A stretch of 64,000 nt of DNA from Oreohelix idahoensis (GCA_024509875.1 JAMPIV010006402.1:62001-126000); one strand, 5' to 3'; counted from the first letter of the stretch, positions 24,551-39,080 are shown. Numbers and translations: made by a program. The notes: generated from the sequence alone by a model not told the origin.

Positions 24551-24875
24551 TAGCCATCAAATGATTTTAAAGATTGGCGAAGGAGGTCAAAGATATAGTG
24601 TGGGAGACTTTCGTCACACAGGTGGACACAGGCATAGCTCTACAAAATGATGGACCTTACATCGAAGAATGCGGAGAAACAGTACATACCAACCTTGTCC
24701 TAATATTAGAAAATAAACAATAAAAATGAAGAAAGAAGTTTGGCGTAGATCAAACAAACTGATTATCGGAGACTTGAAGAGCGGTTAAGAGAAAATGTGT
24801 GGGAATGTGTGGGAATGTGTGACACGTGATGAGTACTAGCATTTCAAATTGCTAAGCATCATCATCATCGTCATC

Positions 24876-25105
24876 ATTTTACTTTGCGCTCCTTACAGAG
24901 CATGCAACCACTGCAGATGGTCCCCGTACAGGAAGATTTCAGCAAGCATTCACGTGCTGTTGCTGGGGTGGTTTCTGTAGCAATCCGTTTGACATAATGA
25001 GGTTGCCATCCCCCATACAGAACCTTGTACAACACGCCGCTGGCAGCAGTAGATCTTAGCAGCAGTAGTCTCTTCAGAGACCCCCCGGGCACTACCCAGG
25101 GCCGT
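24876..25105 (+). repeat. Dispersed repeat R1, copy a
   Basis: Non-coding block with 'gagcatgcaaccactgcaga', 'caggaag', 'attcacgtgctgttgc', 'ggtggtttctgtagcaat', 'tgacataatgaggttgcca' and 'cagagacccccc'. Diverged copies with the same order lie at 27938, 36824 and 49608. No tRNA head, TIR or LTR was recognised. Confidence 0.6.
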
Positions 25106-25350
25106 ACCTTATATGCTTATGTGTAATGTAAACTTAACTTGTTTGTTGTTTGCTTTCATGTTTTTGTTTTCCTTTAGCTGTTCAACAGTAGAGGGTGGGA
25201 AATGGGAATAAGAGCAGTACAGTATCGGGCGGGTCATTGACCTTTCCGAGTAGATTACTACTGAGTACGGTAGCCGGCAGTGTATGTAATATTTATATAT
25301 AAATGAGTGGGAGTCAAAAAAGAAAAAAAACCTTAATAATGGCAATTAAA

Positions 25351-25560
25351 CCAACGGGCTGATCACCCGTTTGCCAGTCACTTCGATTACGGAAACAACA
25401 GCAAATGGATTGATTTGCCGTTGCCCTAAAGACGCCAATAGGCGTGATGGGAAACAATGGCAAAGAAAACCTATCTGCTGTTGCCCTAAGACGCCACTAG
25501 GCGTAATGGCCACTGACTGCTTTGACGGTCGGTGGCTAAGGACGGAAGAAGAAGAAGAAG
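25351..25560 (+). mobile_element. RTE-like LINE G family, short 3' copy
   Basis: 210-bp 3' end fragment with the family signature 'gactgctttgacggtcggtggctaaggacg' region and a (GAA)n tail, flanked by a perfect 13-bp target duplication 'aatggcaattaaa' (25338-25350, 25561-25573). The sequence 'ttgccctaaagacgcc...ggcgt' occurs twice, so it contains a short internal duplication. No coding capacity. Confidence 0.85.
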
Positions 25561-25695
25561 AATGGCAATTAAAAAGTCAAAATCACGTAGTAGACGGTTG
25601 TACTATAGATATGTTATGCCCTCCCGCTTGAGGTACCAGTGCGCGCAGTCCCGTCGTCCTGATGGTGAGTATGACGTCAGCAAACCATAGCCAAG

Positions 25696-26762
25696 ATGGC
25701 CGCCCCTTTGGAAGCATGCACGAGAGAAGAGCAGCTTGCAGTAATTCGTTTTTTGAGTAGTGAGGGGGAGAAACCAGCAAACATTTATCGGAGGATGAAG
25801 AGGCAGTATGGGGACGCTTGTGTGTCACTTCAGCAGGTTTATGAGTGGCACAGGAAGTTTAAAAGTGGGGTGTCAACTGTGACTGATGCAGCTCGCTCCG
25901 GCCGGCTCACACTGCGACTTCGCCTGACGCTATCGCTGCAGTGGAACGAGTGATACGGGAAAACCGGCGGGTAACAATCAACGAGTTGGCAGGAGAATTG
26001 AAGATCAGTCATGGCTTGGCGCACCACATCATTCACGACGTGCTGCAGTACCACAACATCTCCGCTAGGTGGGTACCAAAACAACTCACCACCGAATTAA
26101 AAAAACGTCGAGTGGATGTTTGTGAAACACTGTTACCACGTTATGAAGCTGACGAAGATGGCTTTCTACACCGCATAGTTACTGGTGACGAATGCTGAGT
26201 CCACTACTTTCAGTCAGAGACTAAGCAAGCCAGCATGGAGTGGCGACATTCTTCATCGTCGAAAGCAAAGAAGTTCCATACAACGCGGTCGGCCAGTAAA
26301 TTCATGCTCACGCTCTTCTGGGACTGTAGAGGCCGAATTCTGGAACATTACATGCCCAGTGGACTCACTATCAACAGCGAATCATACGGTGATCTGCTTC
26401 AGAACTACTTGAAGCCTGCAATCAGGTCAAAGCGTCGCGGCCTGCTCGGTTCTGGTGTGTTGTTACGGCATGATAACGCGCGGCCGCACACAGATCGTGC
26501 GACAGTAACGAAAATCACGACTCTGCGTTTGGAGAGTCCTCCTGCATATTCACCGGACCTCGCACCTAGTGATTATCATGTGTTTGGACCCCTCAAGGAG
26601 GCACTCGGTGCCAAGAAGTTCAGTACGGACGATGAGGTGAAAGAGGCGGTGCATACATGGCTGCGCAGTCAGTCAGAATAGTATTTTTCTCGCGGAATCC
26701 AGGCATTAGTGAAGCGCTGGCACGCCTGCATTGAATGTGGTGGGGACTATGTTGAACAGTGA
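25696..26762 (+). pseudogene. Mariner (DD34D-type) transposase, inactivated
   Basis: Cut-and-paste transposase of the Tc1/mariner superfamily, SETMAR-like branch. From ATG 25696: an HTH-containing N terminus (EGEKPANIYRRMKRQYGDACVSLQQVYEWHRKFKSG), a frameshift between about 25905 and 25935, a second HTH (VTINELAGELKISHGLAHHIIHDVL), first catalytic Asp in VTGDE (about 26190), a TGA at 26196 where the family has Trp, second Asp in RHDNARPH (about 26475), and third Asp in SPDLAPSDYH (about 26570). TAG follows at 26679; the frame ends at 26762. The spacing between second and third Asp is 32 residues instead of 34, a two-residue loss. The right terminal repeat is probably 'agttactttttgactcctcctcgta' (ending about 26839). 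I could not find its left partner. Confidence 0.88.
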
Positions 26763-26935
26763 TTAAGTGCTTTCATTCCTATTTGTGCATATTCTGTTAA
26801 TAAAAACATTTAAAAGTTACTTTTTGACTCCTCCTCGTATGTATTTAGATATATATGCAAATATAATCTGTATATGCATGTGTGCATGTGTTCATATATA
26901 TGTAAGGGAACATGTATATGTAATGGAGAGTAAAG

Positions 26936-27123
26936 GATACCAGTACACGCCCATTGAGTCATATTGGGAATGTGGAGTTAGAGATGCTTTGGTACCCAAT
27001 TCATGATGCTGGGTTGACCCCGGAGCCGTTAGCGGTCGAAAAAATCCCCTCTCAACTGGGGATCGAACTATGGACCACGAAGCTAGGAAGCCAGTGCACT
27101 AAAGACAGCGCTACTGCGGTTCC
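26936..27123 (-). repeat. tRNA-derived SINE S1, internally deleted copy
   Basis: Minus-strand copy of the SINE seen at 37907 and 63252. It has the box A region 'TTTAGTGCACTGGCTTCC' and box B 'AGTTCGATCCC', then 'accgctaacggctccggggt', but lacks about 75 bases of the middle ('ctgggaaggt...ggtcacgaaaat') before the shared 3' block 'cattcccaatatg..tcaatgggcgtgta'. Confidence 0.82.
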
Positions 27124-27209
27124 TTGTACATGTATATGTGTATATACGTGTGTGTGTGTGTGTATTGTATGTGTGTTGCGCAAAAAAAGTATGACTTTAG
27201 TACAGTCAT

Positions 27210-27640
27210 GAAGGTTACCCTTGCCACACTTATTCATCAAAATCAACTGCCATCTCCACAACGAAGGTAAACTGCAATTGATGTCTAGCGTCTTCTGTCT
27301 CTTGTCTTGATGGTACACTCTTTCCTGTCCATCTCTCGATGTTATCTTCCCACTTACAGCGCTGTTTTCCTCTTGCACGTGTGCCTTCAACTCTTCCTTC
27401 TATTATGGTCTTCAGTAACTAGTTAGGTATTTTTACATAGTCCAAAATAATTTAGCTGTCTAATTTTGATCTACTTCATTAATTTTGTTTTCTTTATTCA
27501 TGGGTTTTCAAGACCTCTATTTGTGTTCTCCTCTTTCTGTGAGACGCGCTCCATAATTCTATATATCCACATCTCAAAGGCCTCAATTCTTTCTTCCAAA
27601 TGGTTATTCACTGTCCATGTTTCTAATGATAATGAAGCGG
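27210..27640 (-). pseudogene. LINE reverse-transcriptase C-terminal fragment
   Basis: Read on the minus strand. The first part gives ETWTVNNHLEERIEAFEMW (27637-27498 region), equivalent to the ESWTLxxxxERRIxAFE segment of LINE D. A second, shifted frame gives LLKTIIEGRVEGTRARGKQR..CKWEDNIERWTGKS (about 27420-27222), equivalent to the GRxRxKWxDNIxEWTG end. No catalytic domain is present. A CA microsatellite lies at its 5' side. Confidence 0.75.
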
Positions 27641-27743
<103 letters not shown>

Positions 27744-27937
27744 GCATGTGATGCTTTTCAATTGTAATGTGTGAGTTAATTGTTAGTATTTCTCTCATCT
27801 TGTTGAATGTAGTGTTGGCTACTTTTATTGTCTAGGCTACACTTATTACTTTTACATAAATAATAACTCCAGAGTCTTTTAAACATTTCTCGCATTATAT
27901 ATTCTCATCATCATCAACGTCGCCGCCATTCACCTTG

Positions 27938-28075
27938 TTTCCTGCTTTATGAGCATGGAACCACAGCTGCAGCAGATCAAGATGCGGGAAGTCTGCACCA
28001 AAACATCAATGTGTTCTTGCAGCGGTTGTTCTGTAATAATTAATGTTAAATGCTGAGGCTGCCAATCTTCGTGAC
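27938..28075 (+). repeat. Dispersed repeat R1, copy b (diverged)
   Basis: Aligns by eye with 24876-25070: 'gagcatggaaccacagctgcagcaga', 'gggaagtctgca', 'gtgttcttgcagcggttgtt', 'gctgaggctgccaatc'. It is more diverged than copies a and d. Confidence 0.5.
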
Positions 28076-28344
28076 AGTTGCCTCTTTAAAAAATCCCAGG
28101 GACAGACAATAGACTTCTTACATTGTCTCCTAAAAGAACGCCAAGAATCTCCCATATATAGAATTGTCTTACTAAAAACGCCTGTAACCCTCAATCAAGC
28201 AGTCCCACTAGCTTTTTTTAAGAAAATGCGGAAACAGTGAACACTCATTAAAAGAATATGCAGGTGTTCGTTATATTTCAATGCCCATTGACCTTAAATC
28301 GTAACACTTTTGACTAAAGAGATAAAAGGACGTTGTTTGTTTTA

Positions 28345-28625
28345 TGTTTCTTCATTCACCCTCAGACATCAACTTAAATATGTTCAAAGAAAGCAGGTGG
28401 TCAGTCTGAGGCTGTTGACACAACCCTAGAGCTTTTCTAGGAATGGTGCTGGTGATGGCCATATGCGCTTTCTCTGTTCCTCATATGTTGGGCACCTTTG
28501 AAATAGATGCTCAGCAGTCATTATATTAGTGTCACAGTTACACTCATCAGTAGTTGCTATCTTTGACATGTTGAATAGATGGTATCCCAATCTGGTGTGA
28601 AATAAAAGGAAATGGAATGAACTGA
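28345..28625 (-). pseudogene. Jockey-type LINE 3' fragment, copy 1
   Basis: Minus-strand frame with RLGYHLFNMSKIATTDECNC and MTAEHLFQRCPTYEEQRK, the Cys/His block that follows the RNase H domain in jockey-like LINE ORF2 proteins, ending at LEKL. The untranslated tail (to about 28345) matches the copy at 49262-49440. RT and RNase H are absent. Confidence 0.7.
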
Positions 28626-28951
28626 CTATATGAGATTTAGTGCTGACGTATTTGGATACGCGGCCGATAGAGCACAACCTAATTATTTTCCCTCATTTTT
28701 TTTAGCGGGTTACTTGCTAATTACTGGACGAAAGTTTGCTGTGATACATGCATGTTCTCGAAATTATATAAAATGTGTTTTCATCATTACCATCATCATT
28801 ACCATCATCATTCCACTCCAGATCCCCAAGGAGCAGAGATTTTCTACAACTGTATGCCAGGTGAACCTGTCTTGTGCCATCCATTTAAGATCTCTCCATA
28901 TCTTCTTTATCTCTCTCACTTCTGCCTCTAGTTCCTTTCTCCGTGTGTACT

Positions 28952-31510
<2,559 letters not shown>

Positions 31511-33470
31511 CCACTCTGACCCTAAGGATTCCAGAATAAGGACTGCCTTGTAACGCTATCAAATATGTTTTAATTTATTAAAGTTATCCACATGTGTATA
31601 GTTAATATGACAAGGATTATACGTCTACAGTTATAGTCCTATTTGTACTTAGGTCCAGTTACTGGGTAACTGGCTTACTTGTGAGATACATTTTTTTTCT
31701 GCACACAGGGAATTATAACAATGCATCGTTGATAATAATATACGAGTAGATTGCAAGTGTTCTGTTATATTATGTCGTAATTAAAGTATCGTTTGGTATC
31801 AGAGCGTAAGGTAAACAGTATAGGTGACCTGGTAAACTATTGTTAGGGTTCGAGTTGCATAAATGTTGAAGAGGATTATGATTATTATTTCATGTAATAA
31901 TTTACAGTAATTAACTTAATGTAAATAAAATCCGTGTTTTATTACAAGATTTGATTAGTTCAAGAATTCATTTATGAACCTTCAAAACCATGTGGTGTAT
32001 AAGCCTTCTACTTTTTCATTAGATTTTGCACATCACTGGATGACTAACTGTTCATCGATAATTTCTTTTTTTTTTCTTCAAATGTTGCTGATGTTAGTTT
32101 TCTCCAACTTATATGTGCATGTTGTGATTTCTTTGAAAACGTCTGAGCCCCCATCTTCTCTAAGATGTGCGCTTGCTTCGTCTTGCCCTTAACAAAGCAC
32201 TATTTTTTATCCATTCTCTTCCATCTTGTTCCGCACAGTCCCCGGATGTTAGCTTTGGGCGTACATTTATGCTGATACCTGAACAGTTCCCTTGTTCATT
32301 TATTGTTCGAGCATTCCAGATACCCAACCTGGAAATTTTCCTAGAAGAAAAAAGAAGACTCCACAATCTAGACTTTTTTCAGCTTTCTCAAGACCGTGTC
32401 ATGAACCTGCTCAGTAGAAGACCTTCTTTCATCTTGGATGTCTGAATGGAATTATTTGAATTACTCACTTTGGATGACGTGTACATGTTGTTGTTAAAGA
32501 GCTATTGGCGTTAAGTTTTGACTGGATAGGGTAGCTGAACCCTTCTTAGTCGCCTTCTATGACATGCTTGGTAGGGTACAGTTTTGCAATTTCAAAGTCC
32601 GTATTTACACTAACACATTACTTCATTCGTTATTCATTCATTACGCCTCAGTTCTTCAGGGAGCATATACGAGCTTCAACAAAATTGTACCTAGCCTCCT
32701 GTCCTGTGTCGTCCGCTAAAACTCTTTCCATAGCTTTTTTTTATCCCTCTCATTAATATCTCCATGATCACTTCTAGTTCCCTTCTACGTCTTTTTCCCT
32801 TAGTATTCTAGAAAAAAGGACTGCGATGTAATGCTATCAACAGGTTTATTTCAGGGTGCATCCTATCCATCACCAGCGTCTTCTTCTCATCTCCTGTTCC
32901 ACTGGCATCTCTCTGGCTCTTATCATCAGTTCCACATTGGTGACTTCATCGTACAGTTTCAATCCTTCATCTCGTACTAAACACCCAATTATGAAAGTCA
33001 GTAACATCGGTGTGGTTATTGTTGTTTGCAACACATTAGTTCAATCATTTATAATTTATTGATCTTATCACATCGAAATTCACATATTATTTACACTATT
33101 ATGTATAACCAGATAATATGACAGCGTCGTTTGTACATGGTGTACGTGTGTACTCGTAGATACTATGAGCGTACAGACTTGCTACTTTTCGAAAAACGAT
33201 GAAAATATTCTGAAAACATCGCTGAAAATAATTGGAATTATGAACTGATAAATAAAGATTTTGTAACGTTTGTTACTTTATTGTTTGTTATTCATACAAT
33301 TCATTTTCACACAATTTGGTTTGGTTTAAAGGATTATCTTCATTGCTCCGATCTCTCCCCATAGATCACATAAGGAGGACCTCAGCACAGTGCACGAACT
33401 CCGTAGCACTGGCAAGAATCCCAGTGTGAATATATTGGAATCACACATTCTATAAATATTTTTGGGTAGG
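31511..33470. other. Mostly unassigned; possible LINE endonuclease remnant
   Basis: AT-rich sequence without supported genes. On the minus strand at about 32366-32300 the frame contains SRLGIWNARTINEQGN, resembling the WNVRT start of RTE-type LINE endonucleases, but the similarity stops at once. Near 32547, 'agtcgccttctatgacatgct' resembles the end of repeat R1 copy d. Everything else is unassigned. Confidence 0.35.
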
Positions 33471-33472
33471 TT

Positions 33473-33752
33473 TCTAATTTCTAAATTTTGCCAGGGTAGC
33501 GGCCTTGTAGCCTACTCTTTACGATTTCCAACTGCCGTGGGATTTTTTAACGTGCGGGACCTCCTATTTTTTTCGCCCTTATCCAAGACGGCAAGGCATC
33601 CGATCCAACTACCCAGAAGACCAAGGGGGAGTACGACATGATTAGGACCACTGGTTCTGAAAAATAAATTCCCATAAATTATATTACCTCTACCGATTTG
33701 GTACCTTTAGAATGCGAGGCGGACGCGATACCTCTTAGCCACTCCAACCCCC
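33473..33752 (-). repeat. tRNA-derived SINE, family S2, copy 1
   Basis: On the minus strand it starts with a tRNA-like head 'gagtggctaagaggta..gcgtccgcctcg', then 'attctaaaggtac', 'gaaccagtggtcctaat', 'ggatcggatgcct', 'ggataagggc', 'taggaggtcccgc' and 'ggcagttggaaatc'. The same order occurs at 48955-49225 on +. Confidence 0.78.
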
Positions 33753-33954
33753 AAATTGATTATGTTGACAGTAATATTCTAAAATGCACAAAAGAATGTT
33801 ATTAAAGTTCCATTATTTGGTAATGGAGAACGAAAACAATTGTTTAATTGAATAAAGTGTTATAAGAGTCTCAAGGACGTAAAGAGTAGACATGAAGACT
33901 TTCTATTTATCATGATCTTATGTATAATTATTTATCTTCACCTATCAGTAGTTA

Positions 33955-34140
33955 CTTTGAGTGGCAGTGTGGTTAGAGTGTGTGCTTCTCAAGCCAAAGT
34001 GACACGGTTCGAAACCAAGTTGCGTCACAATAACTTCTACACGGCTGTAAAAATGGCTACCAGATTCTGCTTTAGAATAAGAGATAGCAAAGGCAGCAAG
34101 GTAGGGAACTGGTCACATCTTAAATCTGACCCAGTATAGG
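33955..34140 (+). repeat. tRNA-like SINE, family S4
   Basis: The head has box A-like 'GTGTGGTTAGAGTG' and box B 'GGTTCGAAACC' with tRNA-like spacing. The tail 'aaggcagcaaggtagggaactggtcac' is also found near 63805-63835, so it is a repeat, not a tRNA gene; the tRNA acceptor stem is not closed. Confidence 0.55.
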
Positions 34141-34354
34141 TGAAATGTGTAATACTTCGCAGCCCTGCTGCCAAATATCTCATTATACTTTCACTGTATA
34201 TATTGAACATATGAGGTAACAGCACACATCCCTGCCGAACATCCTTCTTCATTTGCTGAAACATTCCAATTTGGCTGCTAATTCTAATAAATACAGTATA
34301 TTGCCAATACATGTTCTTTATTATTCTGGTTCTGGTTTTTTGGTCCTTGCACAA
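34141..34354 (-). pseudogene. LINE RT fragment
   Basis: The minus-strand frame contains DVRQGCVLLPHMFNIYSESIMR, the RT block VRQGCxLSPxLFNLYSExIxR of LINEs, preceded by a helix-like IRISSQIGMFQQMKK segment. Only about 50 residues are recognisable. No DD box is retained. Confidence 0.65.
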
Positions 34355-34557
34355 TAAAACTGGTATTTGTCTTGTTTATGGAGTAAACAGTTCAACCCCA
34401 TGTGGGTTATAATTTGGGTATATATTGTTTCAGTTCTTTATTATTCTCAGGTCTTTGAATCGGTGGCAAAGAATTATGATAGAATATAGGAATCTCTAAT
34501 GTTATGATCAATTCTATCCTCAGTTATATAGACCAGAAAGTTTTCCAGTACATCTGT

Positions 34558-34737
34558 TGAGGATTGTTTCATGTTTACAGGCATTTGGATTTGAGCTCGA
34601 TCCGAATGACTGTATCATGGAACACTTCAAATGAAAGAGATATATCTCATCGACTGATGTCGATGATTGTTGCATGTGTGCAGGCATTTGAGTTTGGCCG
34701 ACTCGAATTGCTGCACCATGGAACATCGCAATTGAAT
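34558..34737. repeat. Two-copy tandem duplication, period about 104 bp
   Basis: Units at 34558-34635 and 34662-34737 share 'gatgattgtt.catgt.t.caggcattt', 'gat/gactcgaatg/tgct' and 'catggaacatc/actt'. Diverged; no function seen. Confidence 0.6.
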
Positions 34738-36500
34738 ATATATTAACGACATAGTATGCATATCTCTATGCATGACGCGTATGTCTTCGTAACGTCATTC
34801 GACTTGTGGGTTTTGACCCTAACGGCAGTGTGTTTCATAAGTGTGGCATCGCCACTATGATATGTGTGGTATAACCACTTCAAAATGTGTGGCATTGTCC
34901 ACTTAAGGGATGTGTGTGGCTGGGAAGCCAATTGAGCAGTGTATTTCGTGGATCAAACGTAAGTCGCCTCGTTACTAACGCAGTTTGTATATTTATGGCA
35001 GATTAGCCTGGCGTGGTATGCCAAAGGAACATTGTATTACTAGCAACAGTAGTAAGACTAGTACAGATGAATATTATATAGCTAGTGGCAGACGTAAGCC
35101 TAGTGTAACTGGATATTAGACGACTAGCAGTAGACGTAAGCCTAGCATAAGAAGTAGATTGCTAAACTAGCGACGGGAGTAAGTCTAGTTAGCCTCTGAA
35201 TTTATGCCAAAAGACATTGGCCTGTATAAGGAGCTGACCGCTAACCAGAAGTCTAGATAGACATTAATGAACATGTGCTTTTAATGAAAGAACAAGGAGT
35301 CTTGCAATACGTACATGAATGTGATGTGAACTATGTCTCCATGTAGTTGTGTCCGCTCATGGAATAATATTATTAAATTAAAATGTTTTGAGTCGTCGAA
35401 TCCTGGTCTTATCAACTGACGTATTCTGAGTTGAGTTAAATACTGTTTATATTCAACTATAATGACCAGTGACACTTAATGCCTGAACACGCTGCATCTC
35501 ACACTGCTAATATTATTAATAAGACAAGAGACTAATACAGGTCAGTCAATATTCATATCTTTAATATGAAACATGTTCAGCTATCAATGCATCACACGGG
35601 TTAATACAGACAATATCGATACCAACGAAGAGTATTACGGAATCCTATAAAAGTGATATAAGAACCCGAGGGACTTTGACTCTAGGAACAGAATACGCAT
35701 CCGACATCTTGGTCGTCCTCAACATACTAGGAGTCATAGTACCCGTAACAACATCAACAATGTTATTGTTATCATTTTCCTTGGGTTTTTTTTACCTCTG
35801 TATAGTATCAGTCGGCAGAGCTTTGCTATTATATATTGTATGACCTACTCAAACTGTTGTGGTTGAGGGGACAGTCAAGAACAAGGGCACTTAAGAGGCT
35901 CAGTGAAACTGCGGAAAGGGCATCGTGCTGGCTGTGGAACAACCGCAACGGGCTATGGAACTCGGGACAGTAATTTGTTGTCAACATAGGGGTTACTTTC
36001 ACAATTGCCTCCAGCTGGCAGAAAATATGAGTGAATTTGAAAACTACAACTAGGTAGAGTGGGTTCAATTCTCCGCACTAGACAACAGGAGGCTGACACT
36101 TGGGAGTCATGACCAAGGTGGAGCCCCCCCGCCCCACCCCCTTTTAGAGTGTAAAGAATATTAAGGGGCCGAAACACTTAATCGAAGAGGGGACTGCTTC
36201 TGATGATCAGATTGCCTCTTGTTGTATCCAACTCTATATAGAGTTTCCAATCATCTTATAAGTTCTTTTTCAAGACTTTGTATTTGTGACGTTGTCTCTA
36301 TCTAGGTCAGTGCCCAGCATAGGATGGTTAAGAAGTTTTTTATCTTAACCCTGTCAAATGTGCCCTTAAAGTCACGTGGTACTTGGTAAAGTATATGTCA
36401 ATTTCTTAAGTGGACTTCGGGAAATGAAAGAGGTCAATATGCCAAACTTAAGGGTTATTTTGTTTAATTACTTCTAGGGACATTAACAGGATGGGATGCT
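34738..36500. other. Unassigned non-coding stretch
   Basis: No gene supported. Around 35060-35190 a short motif 'gacgtaagcctagtgt/cat' recurs with 'actagcag/actagcgac' spacers, an old minisatellite. 'gtggcat..cac' is repeated near 34840-34900. The rest is unremarkable. Confidence 0.4.
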
Positions 36501-36526
36501 GGGTGTTCTAATGGGCAATTTGGGGG

Positions 36527-36740
36527 GAGAGAGAAAGAGATAGGAAAAGAGAGAGGGAGAGAGAGGGAAAGAGAGAGAGAAAGAGTGACGGAAAGACATC
36601 AAAATAGAGAGAAAGAGACAGAGAAAGAGTGAAAAAGTGAAAAAGAGAGAGAGAGGGAGAGAAAGAAAGAAAGAGATAGAGAGAGAGAAAAAGATTGAAA
36701 GAGAGACAAAGAGAAAGAGAGATGGAGACAGAGTGAGAGT
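36527..36740. repeat. Purine-rich (GA)n-type tract
   Basis: About 210 bases almost entirely G and A on the + strand, with GAGA and GAAA runs. A mirror-like purine tract of this kind can adopt triplex DNA. The Ser/Leu/Phe-rich frames over it are artefacts. Confidence 0.9.
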
Positions 36741-36823
36741 ACACATGAGGCATTTATCAGAATACAAATGTAGAGATTTCTTTTGTGTGAATGTATAGGT
36801 CATCAAAAATTTATTTCCTTTGC

Positions 36824-36985
36824 CTTCCTTCGTAGCATGGAGCCACCACTGTAGCTGGCCCTCTGGCAGGAAGCCTGCTTCAAACATTCACATGCTCCTG
36901 CAGTTGTGGTTTATGTGGCAGTTTGTTTTGCGTGATGATGTTGCCATGCCCATGCACACCCTCATTTAAGCCGCCTTATTTGAAT
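36824..36985 (+). repeat. Dispersed repeat R1, copy c
   Basis: 'agcatggagccaccactgtagctgg', 'ggcaggaagcctgcttcaaacattcac', 'ggtttatgtggcagtttgt', 'gatgatgttgccat'. Clear match to copies a and d. Confidence 0.6.
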
Positions 36986-37303
36986 TTTCTGAGAAAACCA
37001 GCTGCTGCTGTGATCCTATGTTACGTAGGGAGCGTTAAAGAAAATGATACTTGTTTGTGTTAACGCATCAAAGAATCGTCGCGTCACCAAAACACGCGCA
37101 ATGACGTCAAAACACGTTTTCAATATGCTAACAGTATGCCGGTAAGTCTCTCCATTGTGTTACTCAAAGGACGGTTATTTTTTACCTGTCGGTGTTGTGA
37201 AGTTAAGATGAATTCTTTGGTACGTACTCATGAGAAGTAGGATTAATAAAGTAGTAACTATAATCGTCGTCTGTGTGTAATAATTATTAGGCATCTTTGA
37301 TGT

Positions 37304-37860
37304 TATAGCCAGGGCTGGTTTAACTATTAGTCGAACTGGGTGATGTTATTAGCTAGGGCTGGTTTAACTATTAGTCGAATTGGGTGATGTTATAACCAGG
37401 GCTGGTTTAACTATTAGTCGAACTGGGTGATGTTATAGCCAGGGCTGGTTTAACGATTAGTCGAACTGGGTGATGTTATAGCCAGGGCTGGTTTAACTAT
37501 TTATCGAACTGGGTGATGTTATAGCCAGGGCTGGTTTAACTATTAGTCGAACTGGGTGATGTTATAGCCAGGGCTGGTTTAACTATTAATCGAACTGGGT
37601 GATGTTATAGCCAGGGCTGGTTTAACTATTAGTCGAACTGGGTGATGTTATAGCCAGGGCTGGTTTAACTATTAATCGAACTGGGTGATGTTATAGCCAG
37701 GGCTGGTTTAACTATTAGTCGAACTGGGTGATGTTATAGCCAGGGCTGGTTTAACTATTAATCGAACTGGGTGATGTTATAGCCAGGGCTGATTTAACTA
37801 TTAGTCGAACTGGGTGATGTTATAGCCAGGGCTGGTTTAACTATTAGTCGAACTGGGCGG
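37304..37860. repeat. 43-bp minisatellite, about 13 units
   Basis: Head-to-tail units of 43 bp containing 'ttatagccagggctggttta' and 'actattagtcgaactgggtg'. Inner units are near-identical, alternating mainly between 'tagtcg' and 'taatcg'; the outer left units are more variable. An inverted partial match ('gggccctggctatagcacc') lies at 38379-38398. It sits about 45 bp before SINE S1. Confidence 0.95.
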
Positions 37861-37906
37861 TTGCCTAGAAGGGCAAAATTTTTGGGGCGATAAAATCGAG
37901 TAATAG

Positions 37907-38165
37907 TGCCGTGGTATCGCAGTGGTTAGTGCACTGGCTTCTTAGCTCAGTGGTCCATGGTTCGATCCCCAGTTGAAGTGGGATTTTTTAGATCGCAAAC
38001 GGCTCTGGAGTCGACCCAGCCTCATTGGTACCAGAGCAATTCTGGGAAGGTAAAGGCGGCCGGCGTGATGCTGACCACATCTCTCCTAGTGTACCGATGG
38101 TCACGAAAATATGGGCCTAACACCATATTCCCAATATGCCTCAACGGGCGTGTAACGGGACCTTC
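37907..38165 (+). repeat. tRNA-derived SINE S1, long copy
   Basis: Head 'tcgcagtggttagtgcactg' (box A) and 'ggttcgatccc' (box B). Body: 'cgcaaacggctctggagtcg', 'ctgggaaggtaaaggcggcc', 'gatggtcacgaaaatatggg', 'cctcaacgggcgtgtaacgg'. It ends in a C-run of 22 (38165-38186). It matches 63252-63510 throughout and 26936-27123 with a gap. Confidence 0.85.
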
Positions 38166-38186
38166 CCCCCCCCCCCCCCCCCCCCC

Positions 38187-39080
38187 GAAACTGAGTAAAC
38201 TAATATATTGGTATAACGAAATTAGTCGTAATTTCGAAAAAAATTGTTACTTTCTGTAGCTCTTCCGTTTTAAATAGTGTATGCATATACGTGTATTTAA
38301 CACATTTACCTGCATATATTACGTGTTTCAGTGTGTGTCTAAATACAATTTCTGCCTTAGGTCCCAATTCCCCTAGCACGGGCCCTGGCTATAGCACCCA
38401 AAAAATTACAATTATGGTTTTACTTACAAGGACAAACGTATATGTGATGTTATCCATGGGATCAAATTTCATTGTCGTCGTCAGCTTAGTCTTCATATTA
38501 TTCGCTCTTGCCCTTGCTTTTGCGTTTTCTGTTTTTCTTATTCCTTCTTCATTTCTTTTTCTTCTGTCGTCTGTTTTTACATTTAAAAAAAAACAAAAAC
38601 AAAAACTTTCAAACCACTTATTTAAGATCATCTGAGTTTTGTATACTTGTGGTTTTTCAAACATTTGACGCTCAAAATCTCCATGTTCCACTAATCGAAG
38701 AACACTGACACTTGCACTCAGCTCCCTTTCTTAGTACACTTCACTCTTTCAAGCTGTGACCGGCATTAACCCAGCCGATTTATATACTAACTAAAACCAT
38801 GTAAAATAAAGTGGACATAACTCCATTACTGTAGTCTATAACCTATTTGTAAAATAAGGTGGAAATAACTCTATTACAGTAGTCTTTAAGCTATTTCTAT
38901 TTCCTAACATTAAAACACAGGGACAACTAAACTTTGTCATGGATATATCACACTGTTGCAAAATTACTAATAAAACATGATTCCAAAACCCCTGGACAGT
39001 TAAATCTTCATCATCATGTTCCTTTTTTCTCCTTAAGGAGCTAAGAGCTAATCAAATTTATTGATTCTAAAATTCCACTC
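38187..39080. other. Unassigned stretch
   Basis: AT-rich, no supported gene. Two short direct repeats 'aaaataaggtggaaataactc' (with variations) occur near 38800 and 38850. No LTR or TIR was found. Confidence 0.4.

Noticed and set aside
33955..34025. Possible tRNA gene
   Set aside because: Box A and B are present, but the acceptor stem does not close and the downstream sequence is shared with another locus, so it is a SINE head. The same applies to 37907, 63252, 48955 and 24550 (minus).
36483..36887. Ser/Leu/Phe-rich minus-strand frame of 134 codons
   Set aside because: Produced by the GA-rich tract.
38508..38708. Leu/Phe-rich frames near 38.3-38.7 kb as a membrane protein
   Set aside because: Composition follows the T-rich and A-rich DNA; no start context, splice sites or homologous motif.
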